Origin: Chrysopilus asiliformis
Lineage: Eukaryota; Arthropoda; Insecta; Diptera; Rhagionidae
Assembly (NCBI GenBank): GCA_964034945.1
Contig: OZ035960.1
Location: 18,521,903-18,585,902 of the forward strand
DNA length: 64,000 nt
Reading direction: 5' to 3'
Shown here: one piece after another, positions 11,397 to 23,217 of the stretch
Position numbering within the stretch: the first letter of the stretch is position 1
Layout of the letters: every line of letters starts with the position of its first letter
Made by a program: the position numbers and the translations under genes
Notes under the pieces: model-generated
Database searches by the model: none
What the model saw: only the letters and a program-made list of their open reading frames with translations
Told to the model about the DNA's origin: nothing

Positions 11397-13570
11397 CGTG
11401 TAAAAGAAACTATAAAAAAAGCCCTTTAGGCATTTAAAGTATTTTCACATTACGTTAAAAACCTCTACGGTTATCCGCATTACACAATCAATTGAAATCA
11501 ATAGGTAGACCCTTAAATTATGCATTGATTTTAATATTCAGTTCACTTTTTAAAAATTATTTCAAACAAATTCAATAATCTTAAGCTTTGCACGTGATGT
11601 TGAGAGTGCCAAAAAGTACAGAAAATATGGAGAATGTGAAAAAAAAACAATCGTTTTTCCACATTTTCGGTTCAAGAAAGTGTAAAGCGAAAGGAAAAGA
11701 AAATGATTAAGCTGTACAATATGACCATAAATCCTTAATCCTTTATCATTTTTATGGAAACTGAGTCGTTGCGCTGAAGCGAGAACATTCTCATATAAAT
11801 TGAGTCACGTAAACTCAATCATATCCAACTGTTACTGAACGAGCATTAATTTTGCAACTTTTTTCTTTTCGATATTTTCCTTTTTTTCTTTAACAAATCT
11901 TGAACATGGATTTCGTTACTGTAAAAAAAAATCCAAAAAGCGTATTTTTTCTCCTTTGTGTATTTAAGTCTTAGCGATTTTTTTTGCACCGATTTGGATT
12001 TTCAGCTTGGTACGAGTAAATCATAAATCAAAACTTCGACTGGAATTTTAAACTCACCCTCGTGTCCGATGAAAGAAACGTTACAAAGCGACGATATTTT
12101 TTCGTAGTAGTTTATCTTCAATTGTTTAGACGTGGATACCCTTCTACTTGTGGATGAACTCTTCGCCCTAACATTAAATTGGAATCTATCAGACTTCTAT
12201 TGCGTGTATCGTGTGGTAAAGTGGCTCCAATTCTATCCAACTTCATTCAAAACTTTCCCAAAGTAAAATTCATAATCAAATTGCAAATATGGGCAATCGA
12301 AAAGTTATAATTACAATTTTTCTCTGTTCCACACATTTCACCTTTGCGAAAATTCAAATTGAAAATATTTTTCCCAGAAATTACTAGAATTTTCAATTTC
12401 AAGGAACAAAACCCAATTCGTTTGCAATCATTTTCACAAAATATTTAATTTCAACATTTCTGTTAATATCATCGTACCAAATACTATTCGTAAAATTTTC
12501 CCTCTACATTACTTTTTTAAGCAACATTAATAGACTGTAAATATAGTCATAAAACTTATTTGGTTCGATAGTATGCGACTGCTACTACTACTAGGTATAC
12601 TGCGCGTACCTGAACATCAGAATAACTTCACCATGAAATTGTAGAAATTCCTTCAATACTGAATGCTTTTATGCTTTTTACCAAACACTTTAAATGAAAA
12701 ATAGCTATAAACCATAACCACATCAAACTATGCAAATGAAAATGGTTAGCTTTTGATTTTTTAAATTTCTTTTTGAGGATTTCTGATGTTGTGAATGTAA
12801 CGAGCAAAATGAATATTCCAAAATTAAATGGCCGCAAACCGCAAAGTAATTTTTTTCAAGTTCTCTGATTTTAAAGGAAAAAACCTTTAATAAAATAATG
12901 TTCTATGCTTTGAAACTGTAGTAAGTGTCTAACGTTTCTGATTTTTACTTATTTAAAATCTTATGCAAATACTGAATGAAATAACTAACATATTTTTCCC
13001 ATAAGGAAGGGGCAGTACAACCAAATTTTTATGATTTTTTGACGAAATAAGTATCGGAAAATGTGGAAAAATCGATTTATAGCATGATAATCGTTAGAAA
13101 AATCAGTTTTGCATATTCGATAGATTTACAATCCAGAAAAAGTAGGTTGAGGGAAAAAGCTCAGCCGGGAAATAGCTTTTCTTTAGTTTTTTTTATTATT
13201 TATTTACTTCAAAAAGAAATTTTTAGTCTTAGGTAAGTGTTAGAACTACAACCGGAAGGCCAAATTCTTTACAAAATAGTTGATTTTTCCGGATCTTTAT
13301 TTTCTCCGAAAATAAATTTTCCAACATACAAAAACGTTTTTTTTTTAATTTTTGATTGCTGGAATTTTTATGTACAAATTATGTCCAACGATTCGCGAGC
13401 TACGAATTCTCACAAACACAGTTTTTTTTAAATAGCTGCAGTGCTTTAAATCTCAGTAACCGTTAGCTTTAGTTTCTGGAAAACGTCGCTAAATATACTC
13501 AATTCCAAAACTTACAAGGTTTCTGCAGTACACCTATTTCTGTTTCGAAGCGATAGAAATGTTCTCTGAA
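11397..13570. other. AT-rich non-coding stretch
   Basis: No gene or bounded repeat recognised. Small ORFs at 12628-12837 and 13237-13431 have no motif support. Confidence 0.35.
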
Positions 13571-13915
13571 AAGTCGCATAAGAAAAGTCGCATAAGAAAA
13601 GTCGCATAAGAAAAGTCGCATAAGAAAAGTCGCATAAGAAAAGTCGCATAAGAAAAGTCGCATAAGAAAAGTCGCATAAGAAAAGTCGCATAAGAAAAGT
13701 CGCATAAGAAAAGTCGCATAAGAAAAGTCGCATAAGAAAAGTCGCATAAGAGAAGTCGCATAAGAAAAGTCGCATAAGAAAAGTCGCATAAGAAAAGTCG
13801 CATAAGAAAAGTCGCATAAGAAAAGTCGCATAAGAAAAGTCGCATAAGAAAAGTCGCATAAGAAAAGTCGCATAAGAAAAGTCGAAAAAGAAAATTCGCA
13901 TAAGAAAAGTCGCAT
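13571..13915. repeat. 14-bp minisatellite, about 25 units
   Basis: Head-to-tail copies of aagtcgcataagaa, almost perfectly homogeneous. Variants are few: one gagaagtcg unit near 13750 and two diverged units near 13880-13900 (gtcgaaaaag, aattcgcat). Since 14 is not a multiple of 3, each strand reads through all frames in turn, producing the spurious peptides MRLFLCDFSYATFL.. on the minus strand. The homogeneity suggests recent expansion. Confidence 0.97.
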
Positions 13916-14246
13916 TAAATTAGACGGTATCCATAAAAAAGTAGGGGATATATTCTACATTTGAAAAACCACGCTTCTACGATTAAAATAGAAATTTCTC
14001 TGAACTTTTGAATGACAAATTCTTGAAATTTTTAAGGATCAATTACTAAGGGCCCATTTACACTTGCTTTTTTTTCTCGAATTTCTCCGCAAATTTTAAT
14101 CAGAATTTGTTCTGCGAATTTTATTCATATATCACAGAATAAAATCACTTAGCAAAAGTTTCCAAAATTTGAATTTAATCAGATATGGAATAATTGGAAT
14201 TCGGGCTTGTTTAAGAAACACATTTCTGAATTTTGCGTCGTAGTAG

Positions 14247-15147
14247 TTAGACGTGTGGTTTTCAATCTGGCACTACTTTTTTCGGAGTTGGTCTTTTTGA
14301 CAGTTGTCACTTGATTTATGCTCAGTTTGGTTTGCCATTTCGTCAAACGACCATGAAGCGCGTCGCACGTTCGGTGAATGGGCCCAAAACGAGATGGCCA
14401 CCGATCCCGATTTTCACAAGAAAATTTTGTTCAGCGATGAAGCTCACTTTTGGTTGAATGGGTACGTCAATAAGCAAAATTGTCGCATTTGGTGGGATGG
14501 TAATCCACAAGCCATTCTTCAGACGCCGTTACATCCTCAAAAAGTCACTGTTTGGTGTGCTCTATGGGCAGAGGGAATCATTGGTCCATATTTCTTCAAA
14601 AATGATGTTACAGTCAATGGGGAACGCTATAGAGCCATGATTAATGACTTTTTCGTGCCTGAATTGGAGGATGTTGATGTGGACGACCTTTGGTTCCAAC
14701 AAGACGGTGCTACATGCCATACAGCCAACGAAACAATCAATTTATTGAAGGAAACTTTTGGTGAGCGCATTATCTCGCGTCGCGTCGTGGGCCTGTGGCG
14801 TGGCCTCCAAGATCGTGCGATTTAACACCGCTGGACTATTTTTTGTGGGGTTATGTGAAGTCGCTTGTCTACGCAGATAAGCCCGGGACGATTGACGCCT
14901 TGGAAGAGAATATTCGGCGCGTTATTGCTGACATACGGCCCCAATAGCTGCAAAAAGTGGTCGAAAATTGGGCCTCTCGGGTGGAATTTATTCGAGCCAG
15001 CCGCAGCGGCCACTTGCCCGAAATCATTTTTAAAACATAATGGCAAACCCTTATCTTTATAATAAAGCTAAACTCTTGGCCATAACATTAAATTATATGC
15101 GTTTTATTTCTTCTTGAAAACCACACGTCTAAAAAAAACACCCTTTA
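14247..15147 (+). mobile_element. Tc1/mariner-type transposon, copy 2
   Basis: Perfect 19-bp terminal inverted repeats: ttagacgtgtggttttcaa at 14247-14265 and its reverse complement at 15114-15132. The right TIR continues through aaaaaacaccctttA to 15147. The left end lacks that outer 15 bp and instead abuts tagtag, so the left terminus is eroded or was truncated. About 0.9 kb, shorter than an autonomous element of about 1.3 kb. Confidence 0.9.
14304..15040 (+). pseudogene. Broken DDE transposase, copy 2
   Basis: The first reading (14304-14825, 173 codons) has catalytic Asp 45 in FSDEAHF and Asp 134 in QQDGATCHT. A 5-bp tandem duplication, tcgcg twice at 14775-14784, shifts the frame. In the corrected frame WPPRSCDLTPLDYFLWGY with the third Asp follows, then an in-frame TAG after ADIRPQ (14946), then a family-typical end SRSGHLPEIIFKT closing at 15040. 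There is no N-terminal DNA-binding domain. Three independent defects make it inactive. An aataaa motif lies at 15061. Confidence 0.9.
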
Positions 15148-15224
15148 TAAATAGTTGTGCAAAATGAATTTAGTGTCAAAGAATAAAATTCGCGCAATAA
15201 AGTGTCAGGTGTAAACGGCACTTA

Positions 15225-17854
15225 AAACATATACAATCTTCGTATACATTCCGTATACATTCTTCGGAATTATTCTTCAGTTCAAAAAAATATTTCAGAA
15301 TACCAGAATATTTAAGAATACCAACCAGAAATGAATCACTTTCTAAATTGAGTGATCTTGCCCACCAACAATGTCCTAAAGAGACGAATTACATTTTACA
15401 CGTTAAAATTTATCATAATATTTTTTTTTACTGAATATGATTTGAAATTGACATTTTTCGACCACCTTAAACAAATCAAATTACATCGTGTTAAAAGAGA
15501 TTTTCAATGGCGTTAAACTAAATTCGCGTAAAAAAAGTTCGCGCAAAAACAGAATCTGGTGTAATATTAGAGGGAGGAAGGGCAAATACTCTAGAATTAT
15601 ATTTTTAGGAAAATGTGATTTCAAGAAAATGTTCAATTCAACGGAATCCATTAATTCTATCACAATTTTTACATAGAACTTCGAGGGGAATTTAATCAGG
15701 AGAATTTAATCAGCGCTAGATGAATAAATACCATAGAATAATACCCTTTTAGATTTAAATTTCGATAAAAATTGCAAGTGTAAATGCACAATTAGCATTC
15801 CTGCACAAATCCTAACAATGGAATAATGGAAAAAAGACACTTTTTGACAATTTTTTAATAAAACAAAAAATATTAAATCTACACCATTGTGTGAAAGCAA
15901 ATTCAGAACTTTCCACTCCACCTCATTTAAAAACAAATGAAAAACATGTGTTGGTCTAAAATTTTGGTTACTATGGCGCAATATTTGAAAATTCTACTGG
16001 ATTCTGAGAAGTGGGAAAACTTTCTATTTTTAACATTGCACCGAAATCGTGTTGCACATTGAAATTCATAAATGTCGAAAATATACAAAAATAACTGAAA
16101 AGCGCAGTTCATTTAAAATTTTTTGTCAAGTCATTTTTTCTGTATGATTACAAATACTAAAGTTTAAATTTTTAATGTTATTTTCCATCTACATTAGTGC
16201 AAGATATTTTTTGTGAAGCGTAGAATAAAACAGCATTTCTTTATTTAAGCACAATTTTTATTTAATGTAAACATTTCATTCACAAATTAAAAAAAAGGAT
16301 TTTTTAAAGAAAACACTTTTACGACCCAAAAAATACACAGTTTTAAAAATAAAGGTATTCTCCGTAATGCAAGACAGTTTTTAATACAATAAAGATGTCT
16401 TTAAGAGATCGCGGGAAAATTCGTAATAAAAAAGCACATTTTGGACGCCCGATCTGGATACACATGAAATTCCGTTTGGAAGTGTGTCTACAAAGTGATG
16501 TGGATGTCTTCGATATATTTAAAGATATACACGTTTAGTTCGGTTGAGGTATTTTCGTTAAAGTGATTTGCATATATTGTTTTGATGGATGTTTACACGT
16601 ACATACATATCACCGGCAAACAAATGATTGTCGTCCGAGACGTACGTAATTTCGAAATATATGTTATTTTTTTAAATGTTCTTTTTTTGTTTCAGCTTTT
16701 ATTTATTATTATTTTATTTTCATTATTGGACATGATCACCTAAGCATCTGTTACTAATCAAATACAAGCTCGAATGTTGCCGGCCGAATATTTCAGTGTA
16801 CTATACTATGGCTCCTCAGTCGATTAACGCCAGGCTTCGCGATTTATACTGAGGAAAATTTTCGATTTTCCAAATGTTTTCATATTTCCCGTATTGAACA
16901 AACACAACGCATATCGTGTCGGTTTGAAAAATATATAATTTTTTGTTTGCGTTTCGGATTGCTTTTGTAACGTATAAATAAGAAAAAGATAGTGTGATCT
17001 ACATTTTATTTAAATGGTGGTGATCTTTAACTTGTGTGAAACACAGATAATCATAATTCATAGACTCATAATTCAATTTTTTATGTCAACGATCCCGACA
17101 GACCCGACATCTAACACCGATTCGCATTTTCAAAACAAAAACATTCGGTTCGTGAATCTGTTTGTGACGTTTTAAAAAAAAAAAGTTTATTATAACCACA
17201 TAGACATCAAAGCAATTTAATTTTGGCATTTCAATGTCACGTCGATTAGAAATTTATTAAAAAAAAATGTTATTTTTTGCTACCTGTTTGATTGAAAAAT
17301 GTTCCCGTTTAACTATTGACATCTTTAACGTTTAATATTCAATGATTCCGATAGAAAATTGTTTTATAAAATTGCAAATCGTCCCGCTAAAGAGGAATCA
17401 TAAAAAATTATGAAATAAATTTGTGAAAAAAAATGCTTACAGCTTGAGAAGCACTCGAATTGAAATTTGCATGACCCGCAACAAGACGACGACGTCAGAT
17501 AATGATAACTTTTTGCTCTGTTCTTATATTTTTGCATTCATCCGCATAAAATACACTTGGATAAACAATTTGAATATTTGAATGAGTAAGTTTTGTCTCA
17601 ATGTTTATGTTTACTTATATTTTTATTCATTTCGTTATGGTTTGCTGTATTTGCGTATAGGGTAGTGTGGTTTCCATTCATCAAAATGAATTATCATTAT
17701 ATTATAAAAAAATTCAAAAAAAAATTTAAAAAGAGCTTTTATTAAGAAAACGTACTAAAAATTTAAAAAAAGTTTTTGGTTGGTTTTTATTTGATTAATT
17801 TGACTAAAAATCCAAAATAACGTCAGTCGTTTGTCACACTTATTATATACTTTT
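15225..17854. other. AT-rich non-coding stretch
   Basis: No gene recognised. The small ORFs at 15481-15676, 15706-15981 and 15927-16112 lack motifs, and no terminal-repeat element with clear bounds was seen. Confidence 0.35.
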
Positions 17855-18420
17855 TAGTCTTCCCTTACCTTTGAGATATCTTACAGACGTTATGACTCCA
17901 GAATCTGAGCCAGCGGCCCTAAAAATCCGCAGATGAGAGTTTTTTCGGTAAATTTGAGGAAAAGAATAATCACATTATTCTTACAAAACCTTTCGCCATT
18001 TTTATAGACTTCTTTACGTCAGAATCGGATTCAGTGATGCGCAAAACCCACGAGATCTGATTTTCCCGGAAAATTTGAGGAAACGGATTATCACGTTGTC
18101 CTTAAATGACCTTCTGCTACCCTTACAGAATTCTTAACGCCAGAACCGGATTCAGCGACTCCAAAAATCCTAAAAAGAAGAGATTTTTTCGGGAAATTTG
18201 AGGAAAAGGATATTCACCGGAACTTTCTTTATCCTCTCAAGGACGAAGTAGTGGAAATATTGTATTATCACCGGAATTACGTATGAGTACAAAATTTCAA
18301 GTCAATCGGATTAGTGTAAGTAGGTTAAAATTAAATTACAAGATTAGACCCTGACAGACAAACAAATAGACAAGCAGACAAACGGACAAAAACACAAGCT
18401 AAATAGAATCTTTTAAGAAG
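17855..18420 (-). mobile_element. Mini-me-like element with internal 120-bp tandem repeat
   Basis: Three diverged copies of a unit of about 120 bp begin near 17887, 18008 and 18127, each with a word like cgtcagaatcggattcag, then tttttcggGAAATTTGAGG and a 'gatattcac/attatccttA' block. The element ends in a degenerate (GACA)n tract at about 18350-18395. The same unit words recur at 32520-32870, next to another GACA tract. Confidence 0.5.
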
Positions 18421-18933
18421 GTTTTTACATCGTCAATGAACAACGATTGATATATAAAGAAATGTGCTATTAGTTTTGTTGCAATTCGTGCTTTTAGTAA
18501 AAAAAATATTGAGTTTTTTAGTAACAAAAAATTATTCAATGTCATCATAAAAATTTTATTTCCATCATTGTCGTAAGGCCACGTTGAAAAATGAAAATCA
18601 TCAGGGTATTCATGGAATCTCGGAAATGCCTCATGAATTACGCTTGTATTGTTATCTTTTTTTTGACATTCCTGAATGAATTCCGAGAAGGATTCAAAAA
18701 TTCAATTGAAATCCATTTAAGATTGATTTCATAAAATTTCGAATGAATTCCGAGAAGGATTTAAACATTCAATTGAAATCCTTTTAGGATTGATTTCCAA
18801 TATAAAGTATGTTCACGTTTAGAATAGTCTTCACGTGTTCACGTTTAGAGGGAACGCGTTTCAAAGGATTAAAAAAACACGCATTTGTCAGGTCAGATTT
18901 ATTTATTTTCTTAAAACCTCGAATAAATTGGTC

Positions 18934-19120
18934 TAATGCTGGGTTTACACGAATGACAGATAATGACAATCTGTCATAAAAGAATGGACAAGTTCATTCT
19001 TTTATGAGAGATTGTCTTTTTTTTTGACAGAAATAATGACAAAAATGATACTATTTACACGATAATGACAATTTATGACAAAAATATGACAAATTTGTCA
19101 TTCGTGTAAACGCAGCATTA
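18934..19120. mobile_element. MITE, 25-bp TIRs (PIF/Harbinger-like)
   Basis: The left end taatgctgggtttacacgaa and the inverted right end taatgctgcgtttacacgaa agree at 24 of 25 positions. About 187 bp, and the interior is built from tgacaa/ttgtca words. The flanking TAA/TTA trinucleotides fit a PIF/Harbinger-type target, but they are not identical duplicates. Confidence 0.75.
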
Positions 19121-19234
19121 CGCCGAAAGTTTGTCAAAAATTGACACTCAAAGGGAAGTGTTTGCCCGGAGTTTGATTTTCCCCGAAGGTGATGAACTCC
19201 CTGAAATGGTGCGTGCTCGACTCCGTTTTTTCGA

Positions 19235-19298
19235 CAGTTTACGAAAATGTGAAATTTTCCACTTTTCAGTTTACGAAAATGTGAAATTTTCCATTTTT
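19235..19298. repeat. 32-bp direct repeat, two copies
   Basis: cagtttacgaaaatgtgaaa and the following ttttcca occur twice in tandem, with starts at 19235 and 19267. Confidence 0.8.
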
Positions 19299-20148
19299 TA
19301 CTTTTCAACGAAAAATGACTTAACGACAAAATGACAAAAGTAATCCCCCTCCGCCCTATGTCTGTAAAATCTATTCCGCATAACAGTTTTACTTTCGTTC
19401 TCCACGAAAGATATTCCACACCGCTAAATGGGATAAAGTTGCAGATATAAAAATGTCCAGTACGGTTTTTACTCGATAGCGTAGACAGATAAATGAAACA
19501 ATCTATTTTGTATGTAAAGTAGATTCCGATGTCGACAGTTTGAATTTCGTACAAAAGGAAAACTTCACAGTCAAAATGGAGAATATATATATTATATGTT
19601 TGCTGTTGCTACCTACTATACAATAAATATTAATACTATCTAAAAATTGTCTTTTTTTTAACATTCTTCATCTTTCAAACAAAAGAAAATGTCGATTTCC
19701 AGTGGGGAATCCCATATTGTTAGAAAGTTTGAAGGTTAAATTTGGAAAAATTGGAATATGTGAAGCTCCACTTAAATATATTTTGAAAACAATTTTTTCT
19801 TCTCTATGGATTTGTAATAAAAATGAAATTCCTTTCAATGATTTAAATTTTGATAATTCGGAAATTGACACTTTTCTAGAAATCTTTATCACGTTTTAGG
19901 TTAATTAATTTAAATATTTCCTTTTTAAATATTCAAATTATTTTATCAAGATGTTAATTTCGCTCGCTATTAATTTTGAATTATTTGGCAAAAATTCTAA
20001 GAATATTTATAGCCACAGAAAAAATAGTAAATCTAACTATTTGATCGGGTCTTTCAACAAGGACATAACAATTTTGTATTTAAATTAAACACAGAATAAT
20101 TGAGATACCGGGCTGAAATTTATTCCAGGTGTAGTGGACATGTTACAT

Positions 20149-20760
20149 TTAAGTATGAAATTCGATGTCGTTCATATGTCCACCGCGAGCACGTTTGCTA
20201 ATTGATTCTTTGGAGCCAATTTTCCACCACTCTTCCACACATATCGGCCGGAACGTTGGTAATTTCGCGTTCGATATTGTTCCTGAGCCCCTCTAACGTT
20301 GTTGGCTTGTTGGCATAAACCAACGACTTAACATAACCCCATAAAAAGAAATCCAACGGCGTTAAATCGCATGAGCGAGGTGGCCATTCCACCGGACCAT
20401 TTCTCGAGATTACACTCAGAAAAATGTCCAGGTCAACTTTTTGTCAGGTTAACTCTGACCTTACAGAGGTTTCTGTAAGCCAGCTAGCGGTCAGAGTTAA
20501 CCTATCTAAGGTCAACTCGTGCAGCTCCCAATGCCCTACTTCACCTGCTGGTGGCTTAATTTCAGAATTTCTCCGACCACAGATCAACTCAGTTTTACTT
20601 GCCCACATGCAGGCGAACGCGCGCCTGCCCGAGGCCAATTACGCCGTATGTAGGTCGTGGAGTTAGCCTCCATTATTCTGAGTGTACACGATTACCGAAC
20701 TTCTCCTTCAATAGATCAATTGTTTGACCAGCTGTGTGGCATTGCTCGTTCGTGAACTTC
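20149..20760 (-). pseudogene. Third, more diverged transposase relic, split by a MITE
   Basis: The minus-strand reading from 20392 down to 20198 contains EWPPRSCDLTPLDFFLWGY, VKSLVYANKP and VVENWLQRIN. A frameshifted tail RARGGHMNDIEFHT ends at the stop 20149-20151. The upstream piece at about 20687-20760 encodes QCHTAGQTIDLLKEKFGNRV. A MITE (20413-20684) sits between them, and deleting it with one TA restores the frame exactly through FGNRVISRNGPVEW. This relative is at the family level of the copies at 1 and 14247, but not the same subfamily. Confidence 0.85.
20413..20684. mobile_element. MITE inserted in a transposase relic, TA target duplication
   Basis: Ends CACTCAGAAAAATG and, inverted, CACTCAGAATAATG (13 of 14). 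Flanking TA at 20411-20412 and 20685-20686. 272 bp, GC-richer than its surroundings. The ORF readings on both strands here are non-coding by-products. A TA duplication and precise interruption of a coding sequence give strong evidence for transposition. Confidence 0.9.
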
Positions 20761-20837
20761 ACCATGATAAAAATGTAAACCTTGACTGACGTTTTAGCAT
20801 TGCCAGATCATAAAAAAAGTCGCGGTTCACCCCCCCA

Positions 20838-21200
20838 CATGATAAGCGGCCTCCGGCCTAACGTTTGATTTATCCTCCCCTTACTTCCCCAGCTCTCGGC
20901 CTACTTTTTAATGGGCCTATGTTGGGGCTGGACCCCCAACGAACATCTATGCCAAATTTCAGGCCAATCGGTTCAGTAGTTTCCCATAGCGCAAAAACTA
21001 AGTTTCAAAATCACTTTACCCCCTCCCCTTACTCCCCCTACCCCTCGCGCTACTTTTCCGTATGCCTGTGTTGGTACCAGAACTACCACATACACTCATG
21101 CCAAATTTCAGGTCAATCGGTTCAGCAGTTTTTGTGTGAAAGAGGAACAGACATACAGACAGACAGACAGACAACAACTCATTTTTATATATTAGTATGA
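20838..21200 (-). mobile_element. Mini-me/(GACA)n element
   Basis: Two related blocks contain caaatttcaggycaatcggt and ccctccccttactccccc, followed by a (GACA)n tract at about 21140-21172 and a terminal tttttatatattagta. The same element in opposite orientation lies inside the copy at 57524-58320. The microsatellite adjacent to a short A/T-rich core matches mini-me elements described from Diptera (established knowledge); assignment is by layout. Confidence 0.7.
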
Positions 21201-21209
21201 TTTGTCAAA

Positions 21210-23216
21210 GTAACGTGGCACCAGTGCGGATGAAAGTGTTTTTAGAGGGTGCGGTGAAGGGAACTCTAGAGTGAGGGCTGAAAAGGGGGATTCGACTGAC
21301 TATGTGGTTTATCGTTTATACCCACTAGAAAAGTGTCGCTTCTCTTTTACACTTGCATTGTAAAATTGAACTGAAATTACTTGGATTCTCTATAAATAGG
21401 TAATATCTTTCATGTTGCGCAATCCACATTAAAATTCTACCAGATGTTTCTCAATAACGAAGATTACTTCGGTCAAACTTTAAAATTGAAAATTGGCGTC
21501 TGGAAAATCGAGTCTTAAAAGCAGCAACAAACTTGACTACTACAAATATTTTCAGACCCAGTAAATAACATTCATTAAAGCTTCAACACAAAATTGATTG
21601 ATTAAAAACACTTTATTTTAAATGAAACCCGAAAATTTGACGATTTTTTGTACTTGTTGAGAATTTTTTCTTAAATCTGTTAAAGCAAAATTAATCTTGA
21701 TTTAAACTTGACATAAAATATTAAGAGAAATTAGAACATTGAATGTTCGTCTTGTTTTTTTTTATTATATTGCGATCCCTATTTTTTCACGAAAGCATTT
21801 TCAGCAATTTTCATTCGCTTTTCCCAAAAATACGAATTTAAACCTCCACAAAAATTCATATGTAACGATACGGCTTAAATAGCAGTCAATTCTTAAAGTT
21901 GTTTATTGGTCCGTCATAAATTGACATCTCAAGAAAAGTTCAACAAAATGCTTTAAGTAATCTCACCTTTACTGATTCTTTACTCTAAAGTATTTAGAGA
22001 GATGAAAAAAAAAACATCTAGAAAAAAAATAACATTAATTTACTTGCTCAGATATAGATTTATCTGATCCCACGCAGAAATGCGCGGCACAAATACCAAA
22101 TATTTATTCTGTTGGCGTTTTACTATTACTCCGTAAATAAAATTATTTGGGTACCCATTTAATTAAATTTCCATCGCAAATCTGTTTTATTAAAATCAAA
22201 TTCGGCAAGTTAGTCAAAATCACAAACAAGAAATATCCCCAAAATATTGGTTTATCCAGTATAGCCAATAATAATAATTACCTCACGCATATTTTTTGAT
22301 AATTAAATTGCAGTCTGTCAGTTCCTAATTGACACGACAATTTTAGCGCGTCCTCCTAATTATGCTCATTATAAATTGTGGCATTAGTCGTTCCGAATGC
22401 GAAATCATTGGGAAAATATATGATTTCCAGAATAGTGGATTCGGGACTATGATGATAGTCTTTATTATGATGGTTCCATTTCCATATGAATATATATATA
22501 CATCACTGATTCCATTTGATGTGGTATACTGCATGCGAAAATATCATTGGGCTATCTAGAAGCCATTTGAGTTGTTTTTAGTATTGCACGCCACAATTGC
22601 CGGCCATAAATGCTGCATACACAATTTGATATCGTGCCAAATTTTGGGTCAGTTAGGCATCCTTCTGACAACACTTTTCCCCATTTTGATTAAAGTACCC
22701 AAACGAAATACGATTTCTCCGAAAACTTGGAAAGCGTTAAGCGCTGTGGTTCATCGATGCTCCTCTACGGAAAAATTCATTTCCACGGCGGCATCGTGAC
22801 AATATTTCAACTTGATACTCTTTGATTCAGATTTGTTGTATTTTCAGCGGAAATTTTCACGTATTTTGTTTCATATAAAGATGAGTGTAGGTGCGCTACT
22901 ACGCGACATTGTCCACACTTTTCAGATATTTTTAAATTACAGAAGTGAGAGTAAATAATTTAAAGGTGTTACGTCCATAAAAATAGAATCAAATCAAAAA
23001 CTCTCACCTTTACTTCGAAGAAACCAATATTATGTGAAATGATTTTATGGAAAAAGTTCTATAGCTTAATTTAAGTTGTGATATTCCATTGCGGAATGTG
23101 TCAAGAAACTAACAAGAAATGGTTACAAAATTCACCACAATTTGGTTTGCTTTAATTTTTGATTAATTTAAAAAAAAAATATATAAATATAAACGGTTCT
23201 ACAATAACATTAAATA
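21210..23216. other. AT-rich non-coding stretch
   Basis: No gene or bounded mobile element recognised. Small ORFs at 22343-22559 and 22572-22799 lack motifs. Confidence 0.35.
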
Positions 23217-23217
23217 A

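Larger units (their letters stand above)
14047..15224. mobile_element. Possible outer MITE enclosing the mariner copy
   Basis: The left end aagggcccatttacacttgc and, inverted, the right end aagtgccgtttacacctgac share about 15 of 20 positions and bracket the transposon 14247-15147. The arms contain aatttctccgcaaatttt- and attcgcgcaata-type sequence. If real, the mariner element jumped into an older MITE. Confidence 0.4.

Noticed and set aside
13499..13915. Three overlapping ORFs reading MRLFLCDFSYATFL repeats
   Set aside because: The 14-bp array translates without stops in every minus-strand frame; no non-repeat domain is attached.
13571..13915. CRISPR-like array
   Set aside because: Units are contiguous 14-mers with no spacers, in a eukaryotic genome.
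19051..19554. 167-codon minus-strand ORF
   Set aside because: It starts in unique DNA, reads through a 32-bp direct repeat and into a MITE; no family resemblance.
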